Under the pieces are notes generated by a model. That model did no database searches. It worked only from the letters and a program-made list of their open reading frames with translations, and was not told the origin of the DNA. Both the position numbers and the translations under genes were made by a program. Of a stretch of 64,000 nt of DNA, positions 7,898 to 17,481 are shown one piece after another. Source of the stretch: Paenibacillus agricola (GTDB taxonomy: Bacteria; Bacillota; Bacilli; Paenibacillales; NBRC-103111). Every line of letters starts with the position of its first letter. Positions within the stretch are counted from its first letter, which is position 1. Where the stretch lies: the NCBI RefSeq assembly GCF_011440305.1, contig NZ_JAAOIW010000006.1, forward strand, positions 1 through 64,000, written 5' to 3'.

Positions 7898-9745
7898 ATG
7901 GGTACCATGGCCATCGCAGACACGATGAAAAGCCTTTTTAATTTAAATACACATTCGATTAGGCATCTACCAAGAAATCTAAATTATCTATTAGACCAGA
8001 TGCCGAATATTGACGCATTGTTTTACCTGAAAAATAACACTGTATATCCATTGATCAAATCCTTTTTGACATTAAAACAAAATGATGAATTACTAGATGA
8101 TATATTAAATGGGGTTGATGGAGGAACATCTCTTGCCGGGCAACTATCTGGAAGTGGGCCAAAGGGATTAATCAATGAAGAAATAAGGTATTGTCCAGCT
8201 TGCCTTTCAGAGAACTATGCTATGTTCGGGGAATGTTACGTAAATAGATATCATCAACTAAAAGACATTAATATTTGTCTTAAACACAAATGCGGTTTAA
8301 TAAGTAAATGCCCAGAATGCTATGTGGATTTATCAAGCAATTCTGGCCAACTTTATTTAAAAAAGCCAGTATGTCCTTTAGGCCATTCAATAGAAACTAA
8401 CACCAATTCGAAAGCAAATACAGTGAATCAACTGGACTACGACCTGATGACAGACATAATTTACTTAATGGAAAATCAGAATGATATAGACGTCAATGTA
8501 TTAATTGGAAAGTTATTATCTTGCCTGGGGGAGAAAGTGTACATACATCCTTCAGGTCTCATTAATAAAACCAAACTGATTCATGAGTTTTTCGAGCTTT
8601 ATTCTGAACAAAGGTTGACGCCGCTAATTCCAGAGAAAAATTATTTTTTGGAACGACGAACTGTTAAAAGGTTATTGAGATCGGAATTTATGAACTTATA
8701 TATAATTTTTTATCTACTTCTGATGCGGTTTTTATCTGGGTCTGTTGGGGATTTTCTCGATAGTAGTCACTGTTTTGTAACCACATTACCATTTGGAGCT
8801 GGCCCGTGGTCGTGTCACAATACTATATGTGAATCACATGGTGAAATGAAAATCATGAAATATAAAAGGTTACAAAGAAATGGGAGTGTATCAGGTGAAT
8901 TTGCATGCCCTATTTGTGGATTCACCTATACTAGAAAGAAGGAGCCCCTTGCCGAAACGGATGCAGAAACATATTTTATAAAGGCAATTGGAGAGAAGAT
9001 TATTAATAAAATTGTACATATGTCGAAAGCCGGTATACCAATGAGCCACATTGCATCAGAGGTTTGCGTATCCGAAAGTACTGTGGCCAAATATGCGAAA
9101 CATCATCGTCGGAGTATAGATGAAACAACAAAGCAGGTTGCTATAAATGAAATTAAATTAGGCATGAAAGAAGTCGGTGCTGCGCAAGAAAATTCAAAGC
9201 GGGATCAGTATAGAGAAGTTATAAGGAACGCGCTTCATACGGATTCCAGCCTGAATAGGAAGACGTTAAAAAAACTTCAGACTGTAAAGTATAACTGGTT
9301 AATGAAAAATGATCGATCTTGGATGGAGGATAACTTACCTCCCGTTAGAAAGAGTGGTAATGTATCTATCGATATTCGACTACTTGATCAGAAGCTTAGC
9401 CAGCAGATAAAAATAATTGTTGAAATGTTATTTATTGAGAATCCACAAAAACGAATAAAACCACATACCATCTTGTCCAAATTAAGTTCTAGAGATTTCG
9501 GGAGATATAGCAATCTGAAAGATCAGTTGCCATTAACTAAAATGAGCCTACAAAAACATTCAGAGCAAGAAGTCGATTATCTCAATAGGATACTGCCTGA
9601 AGTGATTAACTTTCTGAAAAAGAATAGATACAATAATATTGATTTTGAAAGTTTGAAAATTAGAAGAGGATATAGAAATTGCTCAACTGAAGATCGAATC
9701 AAAATTGAAAAGGAACTAAATCGTATTCTTAATATGCAGAAGTGA
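7898..9745 (+). CDS. TnsD/TniQ-family target-site selector 2 (N-terminus lies upstream in this frame)
   Basis: The frame encodes a second large TniQ protein of 615 residues from ATG 7898. Zinc ligand sets are YCPACL...ICLKHKCG, then KCPEC...CPLGH, then SCHNTICESH...FACPICGF. An HTH-like segment (SHIASEVCVSESTVAKYAKHH) and the TnsD signature YNWLMKNDRSWMEDNLP follow. ATG 7898 falls inside the conserved motif: upstream codons in the same frame read YPNEDFRSVIYRYHFRMG, the expected TniQ opening. That extension is open back to a stop at 7814-7816 but contains no ATG, GTG or TTG. It overlaps the end of selector 1, so a +1 frameshift or a disabling mutation must be considered. Confidence 0.85.
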   Translation: MGTMAIADTMKSLFNLNTHSIRHLPRNLNYLLDQMPNIDALFYLKNNTVYPLIKSFLTLKQNDELLDDILNGVDGGTSLAGQLSGSGPKGLINEEIRYCPACLSENYAMFGECYVNRYHQLKDINICLKHKCGLISKCPECYVDLSSNSGQLYLKKPVCPLGHSIETNTNSKANTVNQLDYDLMTDIIYLMENQNDIDVNVLIGKLLSCLGEKVYIHPSGLINKTKLIHEFFELYSEQRLTPLIPEKNYFLERRTVKRLLRSEFMNLYIIFYLLLMRFLSGSVGDFLDSSHCFVTTLPFGAGPWSCHNTICESHGEMKIMKYKRLQRNGSVSGEFACPICGFTYTRKKEPLAETDAETYFIKAIGEKIINKIVHMSKAGIPMSHIASEVCVSESTVAKYAKHHRRSIDETTKQVAINEIKLGMKEVGAAQENSKRDQYREVIRNALHTDSSLNRKTLKKLQTVKYNWLMKNDRSWMEDNLPPVRKSGNVSIDIRLLDQKLSQQIKIIVEMLFIENPQKRIKPHTILSKLSSRDFGRYSNLKDQLPLTKMSLQKHSEQEVDYLNRILPEVINFLKKNRYNNIDFESLKIRRGYRNCSTEDRIKIEKELNRILNMQK

Positions 9746-9746
9746 T

Positions 9747-9770
9747 AAAAACCGCTAAAATGCGGTTTTT
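9747..9770 (+). terminator. Rho-independent terminator after the tns genes
   Basis: AAAAACCGC and GCGGTTTTT form a 9-bp stem with a 6-base loop ending in a T run, beginning two bases after the selector 2 stop. Confidence 0.85.
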
Positions 9771-9840
9771 GATTTTAATCGGACGGCGGTCTAGTGTAAT
9801 ACAAGAGGATCAAGTATTGCTGACATAAAAATGTATGAAG

Positions 9841-9861
9841 GGAGGCTTAGGCCTCTTTTTT
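9841..9861 (+). terminator. Second terminator before the cargo
   Basis: GAGGC-TTAG-GCCTC followed by six T. Together with the terminator at 9747 it insulates the cargo genes from the transposition operon. The preceding 70 bases hold no gene. Confidence 0.7.
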
Positions 9862-9953
9862 GACAACATATAAGAATTTATATGTTTTTGGGTTTGGGGT
9901 AAGCAGAGCTTAACCCTTATTTATAGTGTAGGAGGTTGAAATAAAGGAAAATA

Positions 9954-9982
9954 CTGTCGTTTTTTATCAATTATAGTATAAT
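9954..9982 (+). promoter_or_regulatory. Candidate promoter of the cargo operon
   Basis: A perfect -10 TATAAT (9977-9982) stands 17 bases after a weak -35 (CTGTCG, 9954-9959). It precedes the giant STAND gene by about 180 bases; nothing else was seen from 9983 to 10164. Confidence 0.4.
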
Positions 9983-10164
9983 GGAACTAATAGAAAATAA
10001 TACCTGTAGACACTTATTCAGATAAATCAAAGGCTGATCCATACGATTGAATGGCCGCACTATTAAAAACAGCAAAACGGAGAATTAAACTGATATTTTT
10101 CTGGCCTATTGAGTAATTTAAACTTCATTATTATGTGAGTTTTATAAGAAAAGGAGCATTATGT

Positions 10165-13100
10165 ATGGAAAATGAACTTGTGAGATACTCAAGGGCAGGT
10201 GATGTTTTCCATTATCGCTGGGCCGCACGTCGTTGCCTTAGAATGATATATCCTAATTCTCAGTTGCGTTATATTACAATTGAGGGATCCAAGGAACGAG
10301 AACTGGCTGGCGAGTATGTTATCGATGTTGCTGAATACTCTGGATCAGCAGAAGATGGCTCACAGGAAATTGCATATTTTCAATTAAAACATACAACTGT
10401 AAGAAAAGAACAGCCCTTTGATTTGAGTGACCTAAAAGGTACGATTGAGGGTTTTGCTAAGCGCTATGTTGGTCATCTAGATGAGAAGAAGAAAGGCCTT
10501 GCATCCCCAAAAGTGGTTTTTTCAATTGTTACCAATAGGCCGATTGCAGAAAGCTTCAAACAAAACGTATTGACAATGGGGAAAAGTGATACAGCAAATA
10601 CTCGCTTCAGAAGAACAATAGAACAATATTCGAATTTAAAGGGAAATGATTTGGCTAATTTCTGTGCATCGCTTCAATTCGTAGATGGAGAGGGCGATTA
10701 CGATGCGCAACGATACGAGCTCCATGTTGAACTCTCTCAACTTCTAGCGGGAACAGTTGATAACCCTCTGATTGATAGTATTACTGCCCTAGTGCATAGT
10801 AAAGCATTACCTAAATCGGATGGGCAAATTGTCCGTGAGGAGATTTATAAATGTTTTGGAGTTACATCTGATCGAGATATGTATCCTGCTCCACCTAAGT
10901 TTGAAAAATTAGATCATGTCATACTCCGTAAACAACATCACTCTCTATTATATGCAATTTTGGAAGCGTCCACCCCCATAATAATCCATGCTGCCGGTGG
11001 GGTAGGAAAGTCAGTTTTTGCGCGTCAAATAGCAGGGACTCTATCGGCAGATTCGATGGCTGTTGTTTATGATTGTTTCGGGGGCGGAAGTTATCGTAAT
11101 CGTAGTGAGACAAGACATCAACATCGTGATGGTCTTATACAAATTGCGAATGAATTAGCAGCGCATGGATTATGCGATCCTCTATTAGCTCAGTCTATAT
11201 CATTAGAAAAAGATATCATGAGGCAATTCCTTAATAGAATCAATATGGCTGTTACGTCATTACGGAAAACAAATGAAAATGCTATTCTGATAATCGTAAT
11301 TGATGCCGCTGATAATGCAGAAATGGCTTCCAAAGAGTTCAGCCAACCTTGTTTTGTTCATGAACTTTTGCGCGAGTCTCTACCAGATGGTTGTCGAATT
11401 GTTGCACTATGTAGAACTGAACGGATTCATCTCCTTCAACCAACAAATGAAATTTTAAAATTTGAGTTAAAGTCTTTTTTAGATGAGGAAACACTCATAC
11501 ATCTTAGAAGTCGCTTTCCAGACTCCACCAATGCCGATGGGCTAGAATTCCATCGATTGACTAATGGCAACCCTCGAGTGCAAGCTAATGCTTTAAATTC
11601 GAAGTGCCATACAGTTCTTGATACTTTGTCAACCCTTGGGCCTAGGGGGACAACAGTTAATGAACAAATAGAAAAGCAACTTGATTTAGCTATCTTATCT
11701 GTTAAGGAATCACATCCTGCCCACTATCAAAGTCAGATTGAAGCTATTTGTACTGGTCTAGCCACCTTACCTCCATTTATACCATTAAGTGTACTTGCAA
11801 CAGCTGCTAATGTGAATGAAGCAACAGTACACAGCTTTGTTGCTGACTTAGGTCGTCCTCTTTGGCTATCGGATAACTTTGTACAGTTCAGAGATGAACC
11901 AACCGAAACATGGTTTCGGGAAAAATTCTCTGCAACTGAAGAACAAATATCATTATACATTACAGTTTTAAAACCATTGGCTACCGAATATTCGTATGTC
12001 TCTGAAACTTTACCTTCATTATTTTTGCAAGCTGGGAAATATGATGAACTGATTGATACAGCGTTATCTGACAAGTTGCTTCCGCGAAATCCAATTGACG
12101 AACGCAACGTCCGCGTGTATCGTCTTCAATTTGCATTTAAGGCGGCATTAAAGCTTGAACGATATAAGGATGCAATTAAGATCGCTATTCGTGCTGGTGA
12201 AGAAGTATCTGGTGATAAACGGCAACTAGAACTTCTTACTAAGAATGTTGATTTAATTGCATCTTTACAAAATGAACAGAAAGTACAAGAATTAGCCTTT
12301 CGTCGTTTATTAGGGGGTACGTGGGACGGTTCGGAAAATGTATATTCAGCTTCATTATTATCTTCTGTCGAGGAATTTAAAGGTGAAGCAAGAGGGTATT
12401 TGAGAGCCGCACATAATTGGCTCCGTCTGTATTTAGAGGAACGCAAAAAGAGTAAAGAAGAGTTTTCTCCAGAGCTTTTAAAAGATGAAGACATTGTGGA
12501 GCTAACGTACGCTCATTTCAACCTGTCTGGAGTAAGTAAGACCATAGATTTTATTCTAAGTTGGCATCCTGCTGAAGTGGTATATCGTATTGCACGGAAG
12601 TTCATCAGACGGCTCGTTGATGCCGGAGACTTTGATTCCATAAATGAAATTCCTCAAATTTATTCCCGAAACCAATATCTAATGATTGCTTTAGCACATG
12701 AGTTGCTCGAAGTGGGGTGCGTTCCTAGTGTTTATTTTTTGGAGACATGTTTGGACTTACTCACTACAAGCCGTGCTCGCATTCCACAACCGAGAGACGA
12801 CTATTCCGATACAATTGCGGTAGCCCTTATCTCATTCTTAGAAGCATGTGCAGCAAGAAATTTATCGAAAACTAAAATATTAAGAGTTCTTAGACACTAT
12901 TACCCCATCAGGGCTTCCATGTCAGTTTCTAGTAATCATCAAGAAAAAAAACGCGAAATTTATTTGCGCATGATTGCGCTCAAATTTGTACTTACAGATA
13001 ACACAAATATAAATTTAGAAGAATTAATGCCAAAAGCACTTACTGAGAAAGAACATAAGTCTATAGAGGACCAAAATATTCGAGAGTTCAAAGAAGTATT

Positions 13101-15561
13101 AAATGGACTACTACCTTGGTACGTAGTCCGCGCACGTATATTAATTAATGAAGTATATGATTTCAAAGAAGAAGTTGATAATGCTGATAAGCAGTCCAAA
13201 AGTGTACTGCATCATAGGTGGAAAGACTACGATGCTCTACCATATGAAATATCGAAATTATGTATCGAAATTATTATGTTTAGTAGAAATATTGATGGCA
13301 CTGAAATTAAGAAATTCTTTGCTAGTCATTTAAATGAAAATCAAAAAATATTGACTCAAGACCGATTAAAAGGAGTAAGGGCTGCATTTCGGTTAGGTCA
13401 TCTTTCGGGAATAAGAAGTGAGCTAGAACATTCTACCTCTGAAGTGATTGCTTCTCTTACTGGAGATCCCGAGACCAAAGCGGAATCTTATATAGATCTT
13501 GCTCGTGCGGTGTTTTCTGTGAGCCGCGATGATGCAGTTGCTTATTTTGACTATGCAATTGAAGCAGTCTCTAAATTTGGGGACGAAATGGTTGAAAGAT
13601 GGGAAACGGTTGTAGCATTAGCAAATCGTAGTGCAGAAGGAGAACAAGCATCTCCAGAACTGGCTTATCGGTTTATTCGTTGTGCTGAACTTATTGGTGA
13701 CAATGTTGCCCGTGAAAAATATTGGAACCGAGATGAGGCTATTAGAACATGCGTTAGACTTTCCCCGGTTTCTGCCTTGTCTGCACTAAGTCGATGGCGT
13801 GATCGGGACGTGGGGTGGTTTGATCAACAATTTCCAGCTTTAGCAGAGGAAATGGCGTCTTATAATTATCTTTCTCCAACGGTAGCATGGTCATTATCCG
13901 CCTTCCTAGAAAGTTACGAACTTGATAAATTCGCATCACTTTGTATTGAAAGAGAAACGTCTGCGATTCGCCAGAAGCATATTTTAGAGTCGGTGATTCG
14001 AGATCTTAGACTTAATAATGCCACTAAAGTAAGCTGGCAGAAACTTAAACAAGTCGCCGAAAAATACTCTATTGAGAACAACACGCTGAATGGAATTATA
14101 GCATTCTATGATAGTAACCCTGAAGTAAAAAAAGAAGAGATATTCCAACAAACTTCATATTTAAGCAATTATGAGACTGAAACCATTGATTGGGAAGATA
14201 TATTTATTAATTTAGAGTTAACTTCAAATTTAGGCATTAGTCGTGCATTACAACGTTTCGATGAAATAAAAAGTGTGCCACGCAACCACAGGGCATTTTG
14301 GAAAGAGGTCTTTAATAGAATTAATAATAGTGATATTACTAAATTTCTAAATGAACTTGTAATTGCAGAAAAGGTCGACATGGTTGACATGAAAACTGCC
14401 ATTGCCTGTATACCAGATGAGTGGCACCGTAAAGTAAGTGTCAAGCGAAACTGGGGATTAATTCTCGAATCTATTGCGCGGCGATTTGCTGCACAGCTTA
14501 CGGAAAGGGGTATGTTAAAATATTTTAATGAAAGTATTCAAGCAGAAAATGAGATGGTATCTATCGAATCAGGTATTCTAGCTGGCTTATCTAATAATAA
14601 TGCTCTAGTTAACGCGAGTACTTTTTTTGGATTCGCAAAGATTGCTTCTAAACGCATTTCGCCGGAAGAAGCTGAGTACCTGCTTGATTTTGCATTGGGC
14701 CGATTTGAATTGCATATTGATGATGATTTTGCTGATGGAAATTGGTCAAATTGTTTGTTACCACCTAGGGATTTAAGTATGGCATGGGCTGGCTTTGTTT
14801 GGGCTTCATTAGGGTCGCCTCGCACTAAGACTCGTTGGCAAGCTGCACATTGTGTGCGCAGGCTTGCTGAAGGAAATTGCGAATCTGAAATTGATGCACT
14901 AATTACATGGATGCAACGAGATAAAGCAGATGCTTTCGGCAGCCCCACATTCCCATTTTATAACTTACATGCACGGCTGTATCTACTGATAGCATTGGCA
15001 CGTATTTCTATAGATATTCCGCAAATATTAATGCGGCATCAGGATCTCTTCACCCAATATGCGCTGAGCTCTAGTCCACATATTCTTATTCAAAAATATG
15101 CAGCAGATATTATACATAATATTGAAAAGGCTTTTCCGAACACATACAGTAGGACTATTGTTGAAGGAATTCATAAAGTAGGCATGAGTCAATTGCCCAT
15201 CAAAGAAATACAAAGCTATTCAGAGGTATTAAATAGTTATTGGCATAAAACAGACCAAGTGGATACAACTCTGAAGTTCTATCATGGATATGATTTTGAT
15301 CATTATTGGTTTGCTCCTCTTGGAAGTGTATTTGGAATCCCGGAAAAACAAGTTGAAGAGCTCGCGACACATGTGGTAATAAATGATTGGTATGTTGATA
15401 ATGATGGTGGATACCAAAATGATCCTCGTTCTAGATTGTGGCGTTCCCACCGTAATGAAAGCGAAACACGACATAGTCATGGAAGTTATCCTAGAACTGA
15501 CGATTATAGTTTTTATCTTTCATTTCATGCATTGTTTGTTGTTGCAGCTAAAATTGCTTGA
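10165..15561 (+). CDS. Avs-like DUF4297-type nuclease and STAND NTPase (main part)
   Basis: A 1798-residue protein with the layout of antiviral STAND (Avs) proteins. The N-terminal nuclease-like domain shows a PD-(D/E)xK pattern (VIDVAEY, D54; then YFQLKH, Q73 and K75), as in the DUF4297/Cap4 group. A P-loop NTPase follows with Walker A AAGGVGKS (about 276-283) and Walker B ILIIVID (about 374-380). More than 1000 residues of helical repeats then serve, in known Avs proteins, as the phage-protein sensor. ATG 10165 has AAGGAG at 10151; an upstream GTG (10135) has none. The reading frame ends at 15561, but coding continues directly in the +1 frame, so this is not the true C-terminus. Base composition is AT-rich like the tns genes. 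Confidence 0.8.
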   Translation: MENELVRYSRAGDVFHYRWAARRCLRMIYPNSQLRYITIEGSKERELAGEYVIDVAEYSGSAEDGSQEIAYFQLKHTTVRKEQPFDLSDLKGTIEGFAKRYVGHLDEKKKGLASPKVVFSIVTNRPIAESFKQNVLTMGKSDTANTRFRRTIEQYSNLKGNDLANFCASLQFVDGEGDYDAQRYELHVELSQLLAGTVDNPLIDSITALVHSKALPKSDGQIVREEIYKCFGVTSDRDMYPAPPKFEKLDHVILRKQHHSLLYAILEASTPIIIHAAGGVGKSVFARQIAGTLSADSMAVVYDCFGGGSYRNRSETRHQHRDGLIQIANELAAHGLCDPLLAQSISLEKDIMRQFLNRINMAVTSLRKTNENAILIIVIDAADNAEMASKEFSQPCFVHELLRESLPDGCRIVALCRTERIHLLQPTNEILKFELKSFLDEETLIHLRSRFPDSTNADGLEFHRLTNGNPRVQANALNSKCHTVLDTLSTLGPRGTTVNEQIEKQLDLAILSVKESHPAHYQSQIEAICTGLATLPPFIPLSVLATAANVNEATVHSFVADLGRPLWLSDNFVQFRDEPTETWFREKFSATEEQISLYITVLKPLATEYSYVSETLPSLFLQAGKYDELIDTALSDKLLPRNPIDERNVRVYRLQFAFKAALKLERYKDAIKIAIRAGEEVSGDKRQLELLTKNVDLIASLQNEQKVQELAFRRLLGGTWDGSENVYSASLLSSVEEFKGEARGYLRAAHNWLRLYLEERKKSKEEFSPELLKDEDIVELTYAHFNLSGVSKTIDFILSWHPAEVVYRIARKFIRRLVDAGDFDSINEIPQIYSRNQYLMIALAHELLEVGCVPSVYFLETCLDLLTTSRARIPQPRDDYSDTIAVALISFLEACAARNLSKTKILRVLRHYYPIRASMSVSSNHQEKKREIYLRMIALKFVLTDNTNINLEELMPKALTEKEHKSIEDQNIREFKEVLNGLLPWYVVRARILINEVYDFKEEVDNADKQSKSVLHHRWKDYDALPYEISKLCIEIIMFSRNIDGTEIKKFFASHLNENQKILTQDRLKGVRAAFRLGHLSGIRSELEHSTSEVIASLTGDPETKAESYIDLARAVFSVSRDDAVAYFDYAIEAVSKFGDEMVERWETVVALANRSAEGEQASPELAYRFIRCAELIGDNVAREKYWNRDEAIRTCVRLSPVSALSALSRWRDRDVGWFDQQFPALAEEMASYNYLSPTVAWSLSAFLESYELDKFASLCIERETSAIRQKHILESVIRDLRLNNATKVSWQKLKQVAEKYSIENNTLNGIIAFYDSNPEVKKEEIFQQTSYLSNYETETIDWEDIFINLELTSNLGISRALQRFDEIKSVPRNHRAFWKEVFNRINNSDITKFLNELVIAEKVDMVDMKTAIACIPDEWHRKVSVKRNWGLILESIARRFAAQLTERGMLKYFNESIQAENEMVSIESGILAGLSNNNALVNASTFFGFAKIASKRISPEEAEYLLDFALGRFELHIDDDFADGNWSNCLLPPRDLSMAWAGFVWASLGSPRTKTRWQAAHCVRRLAEGNCESEIDALITWMQRDKADAFGSPTFPFYNLHARLYLLIALARISIDIPQILMRHQDLFTQYALSSSPHILIQKYAADIIHNIEKAFPNTYSRTIVEGIHKVGMSQLPIKEIQSYSEVLNSYWHKTDQVDTTLKFYHGYDFDHYWFAPLGSVFGIPEKQVEELATHVVINDWYVDNDGGYQNDPRSRLWRSHRNESETRHSHGSYPRTDDYSFYLSFHALFVVAAKIA

Positions 15562-16444
15562 AAAAATGCCTGTTATAGATAGACGCGATGATGGGGATGG
15601 GAGTAAATGGATGGAATGGCTTCGTCGTCACTTATTGACACGTCTTGATGGCTTCTGGTTAGCGGATCGGCGTGACCCGGTTCCTTTATTAAAACGAGAA
15701 TGGATTCATCAGATAACAAGCGAAGATTGGCGTAGGGATATTAAAAAGGTTGATTTTTTAGATGGCATTTTGTTTGAACGTAATGGTGAAACGTGGTTGA
15801 ATGTATATGGTTTATGGACCGAAGGTGATAGCGAACGGAGAGAAAGCTATAGTGTTTCTACCGCACTTGTTTCATCATCAGCCTCTCAATCACTTTTAAA
15901 TGCATTAACCACTTGCTCTAACCCGCACGATTTTAAACTGCCTGAATATGAAGAGGAAGATATGGAGTTTGGAGCGTACCCTTTTGTTCTTAAGGGATGG
16001 ATTTGGCAAAAGGATATAGCTAAGCGTTTGGATGAATTCGATTCACAAGCAGCCAAGATAGATTTTCCACCTTATAAAATTGGAGAATCAATAATGAAAA
16101 AAATGAATCTGACTGTCGATTTAGAGTTGAGAGAATGGTTTTCCAGCGATACAGACGAAGTATCCTTAGCATGTGGGATCTGGAGCGAAAACATGCCTGA
16201 AAAAGATGATGAACCTAATAGACATGGCAATCAGTTAAGTGCTTCGCTCTCTTTCTTGAAAAAACTTTGCATGACTATGGAATGTGAGTTGGTTTTTGAG
16301 GTGCAAATTAATCGTCGATTTAAGCGAAATAATTACTCGAGGAGTGAGGAGAGAGATGAATATAGACCACCGCATAACAGAATTCTTATCCTCTCGGCAG
16401 ACGGAAGACTCAGAGACTCAGAAGCACATTATCAACTTAGGTAA
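15562..16444 (+). CDS. C-terminal part of the Avs-like protein in the +1 frame
   Basis: This frame is open from 15383, but its first ATG-initiated stretch is only a shadow of the gene above. From about 15550 it reads LLEKMPVIDRRDDGDGSKW and continues for some 290 residues as ordinary protein rich in Trp and acidic residues. No ribosome binding site or start lies near the junction. The last sense codons of the upstream frame flow naturally into it if one A is removed from the AAAA run at 15552-15555, region GCTAAAATTGCTTGA. The pair together would make a protein of about 2090 residues. It overlaps the next gene by 89 bases. Whether the shift is mutation, sequencing error or recoding cannot be told here. 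Confidence 0.65.
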
Positions 16445-17078
16445 AAAACTAGTTGCAGAACTTGGTCTAGACCCTGGTTTTGACACTCTTGCTCGCTGGA
16501 TGGCTCATTATATAGCAGAACAAATAGAATTCGCGGAAAATGCAGTAGGAGATGAAAAAGACGAGGCGGAACGGCGTTGCTTTGAGACCATATTAAAGCT
16601 TTGGGAGCATCGGTCAGATTTACCTAGCGGACAGCGTCCGTTTGAAAGTTTTGAACCCATTTTTCGAGCCTTAGATCGATTAGATCCAGAAAATGATGAT
16701 CCTTATTATTTCTTTGACAGAAGAGAAACGAATGATAATGCAGGTGGAGTACAGGATGATGTACAGAAATGGTTAGATATTGCTAAAGAAATCGATCAAG
16801 TTGCACGAGTGTGGCTTGAGTATGTATTCAAACAGGCAGCTTTATGCGCAGTTGATGATAACACGAGAGAATGGCTGGAACATTCAGTTGGCCTACATAA
16901 TAATGATGAAACTTCAGTTTTGGTTAGATTTCTGAACTATGGTGAGTCAGTGCAGGAAGAGACTAAACGAGATTTAATAATTTCAAGGATAAAGAAGCTC
17001 GAAGTTTTTAACGAAATGAATAAGGAATTGCTTTCAATATATGAACAGGAACTTGCAGAATTAGAATCTGGAAAGTAG
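16356..17078 (+). CDS. Unidentified partner protein of the Avs-like gene
   Basis: A 240-residue, acidic, mostly helical protein that I do not recognise. ATG 16356 follows GAGGAG (about 16346-16351) and starts inside the 3' end of the Avs-like gene, an 89-base overlap that indicates co-translation. No membrane segment, zinc site or nuclease motif is visible. The C-terminus looks like an amphipathic coiled helix (ISRIKKLEVF to ELAELESGK). By position it is likely a dedicated accessory, such as a regulator, inhibitor or chaperone of the STAND protein. Confidence 0.7.
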   Translation: MNIDHRITEFLSSRQTEDSETQKHIINLGKKLVAELGLDPGFDTLARWMAHYIAEQIEFAENAVGDEKDEAERRCFETILKLWEHRSDLPSGQRPFESFEPIFRALDRLDPENDDPYYFFDRRETNDNAGGVQDDVQKWLDIAKEIDQVARVWLEYVFKQAALCAVDDNTREWLEHSVGLHNNDETSVLVRFLNYGESVQEETKRDLIISRIKKLEVFNEMNKELLSIYEQELAELESGK

Positions 17079-17109
17079 GTTGACTTGTATAGGAGAATAA
17101 AGGTGAATC

Positions 17110-17378
17110 ATGAAATTATATAAAATAACCATTGCATCTAAAGGATGCATTGTATGGTGACGCTTGTAAATTAGGTTTTAACAATAAATACGAAAAACTA
17201 TTTGAATATGACTATAATTATACGGATACAGTACGTGTAGATGAATTTAAAAATAAAATACTCCCGATGTTTCATATTAGTGAAGCATTGGTGGATAATA
17301 CTAACAGAGACACGAAATAATTTAGATGAAATCATGAGTATTATGGATAAAGAAATAAATATAAGAGATATTCTGTGA
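17110..17378 (+). pseudogene. Small gene with two frame changes
   Basis: ATG 17110 follows GGAG/AGGTG and opens MKLYKITIASKG, then stops at once. The coding continues in the +1 frame (DACKLGFNNKYEKLFEYDYNY to NTNR, ending near 17310) and then again in the next +1 frame (NNLDEIMSIMDKEINIRDIL, stop 17376-17378). Joined, this makes one plausible protein of about 88 residues. The family is unknown. From 17379 to 17481 nothing else was seen. Confidence 0.5.
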
Positions 17379-17481
17379 TAAGTCAGGAGACAAGAACTTG
17401 AGCAGGCAATAATTGCTGGGAACTGATTGAACTGTTGAACTAATAAATGGTGAATTAAATCCGAATAATGGAGGGAAAATT

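Noticed and set aside
15383-15561. An independent gene starting at ATG 15383
   Set aside because: This part lies wholly within the coding region of the giant gene in another frame, has no ribosome binding site, and its residues look like a shadow until the frame change near 15550.
16284-16355. An upstream start for the 240-residue partner gene
   Set aside because: GAGGAG precedes ATG 16356, while the earlier start is inside the preceding gene without a binding site.
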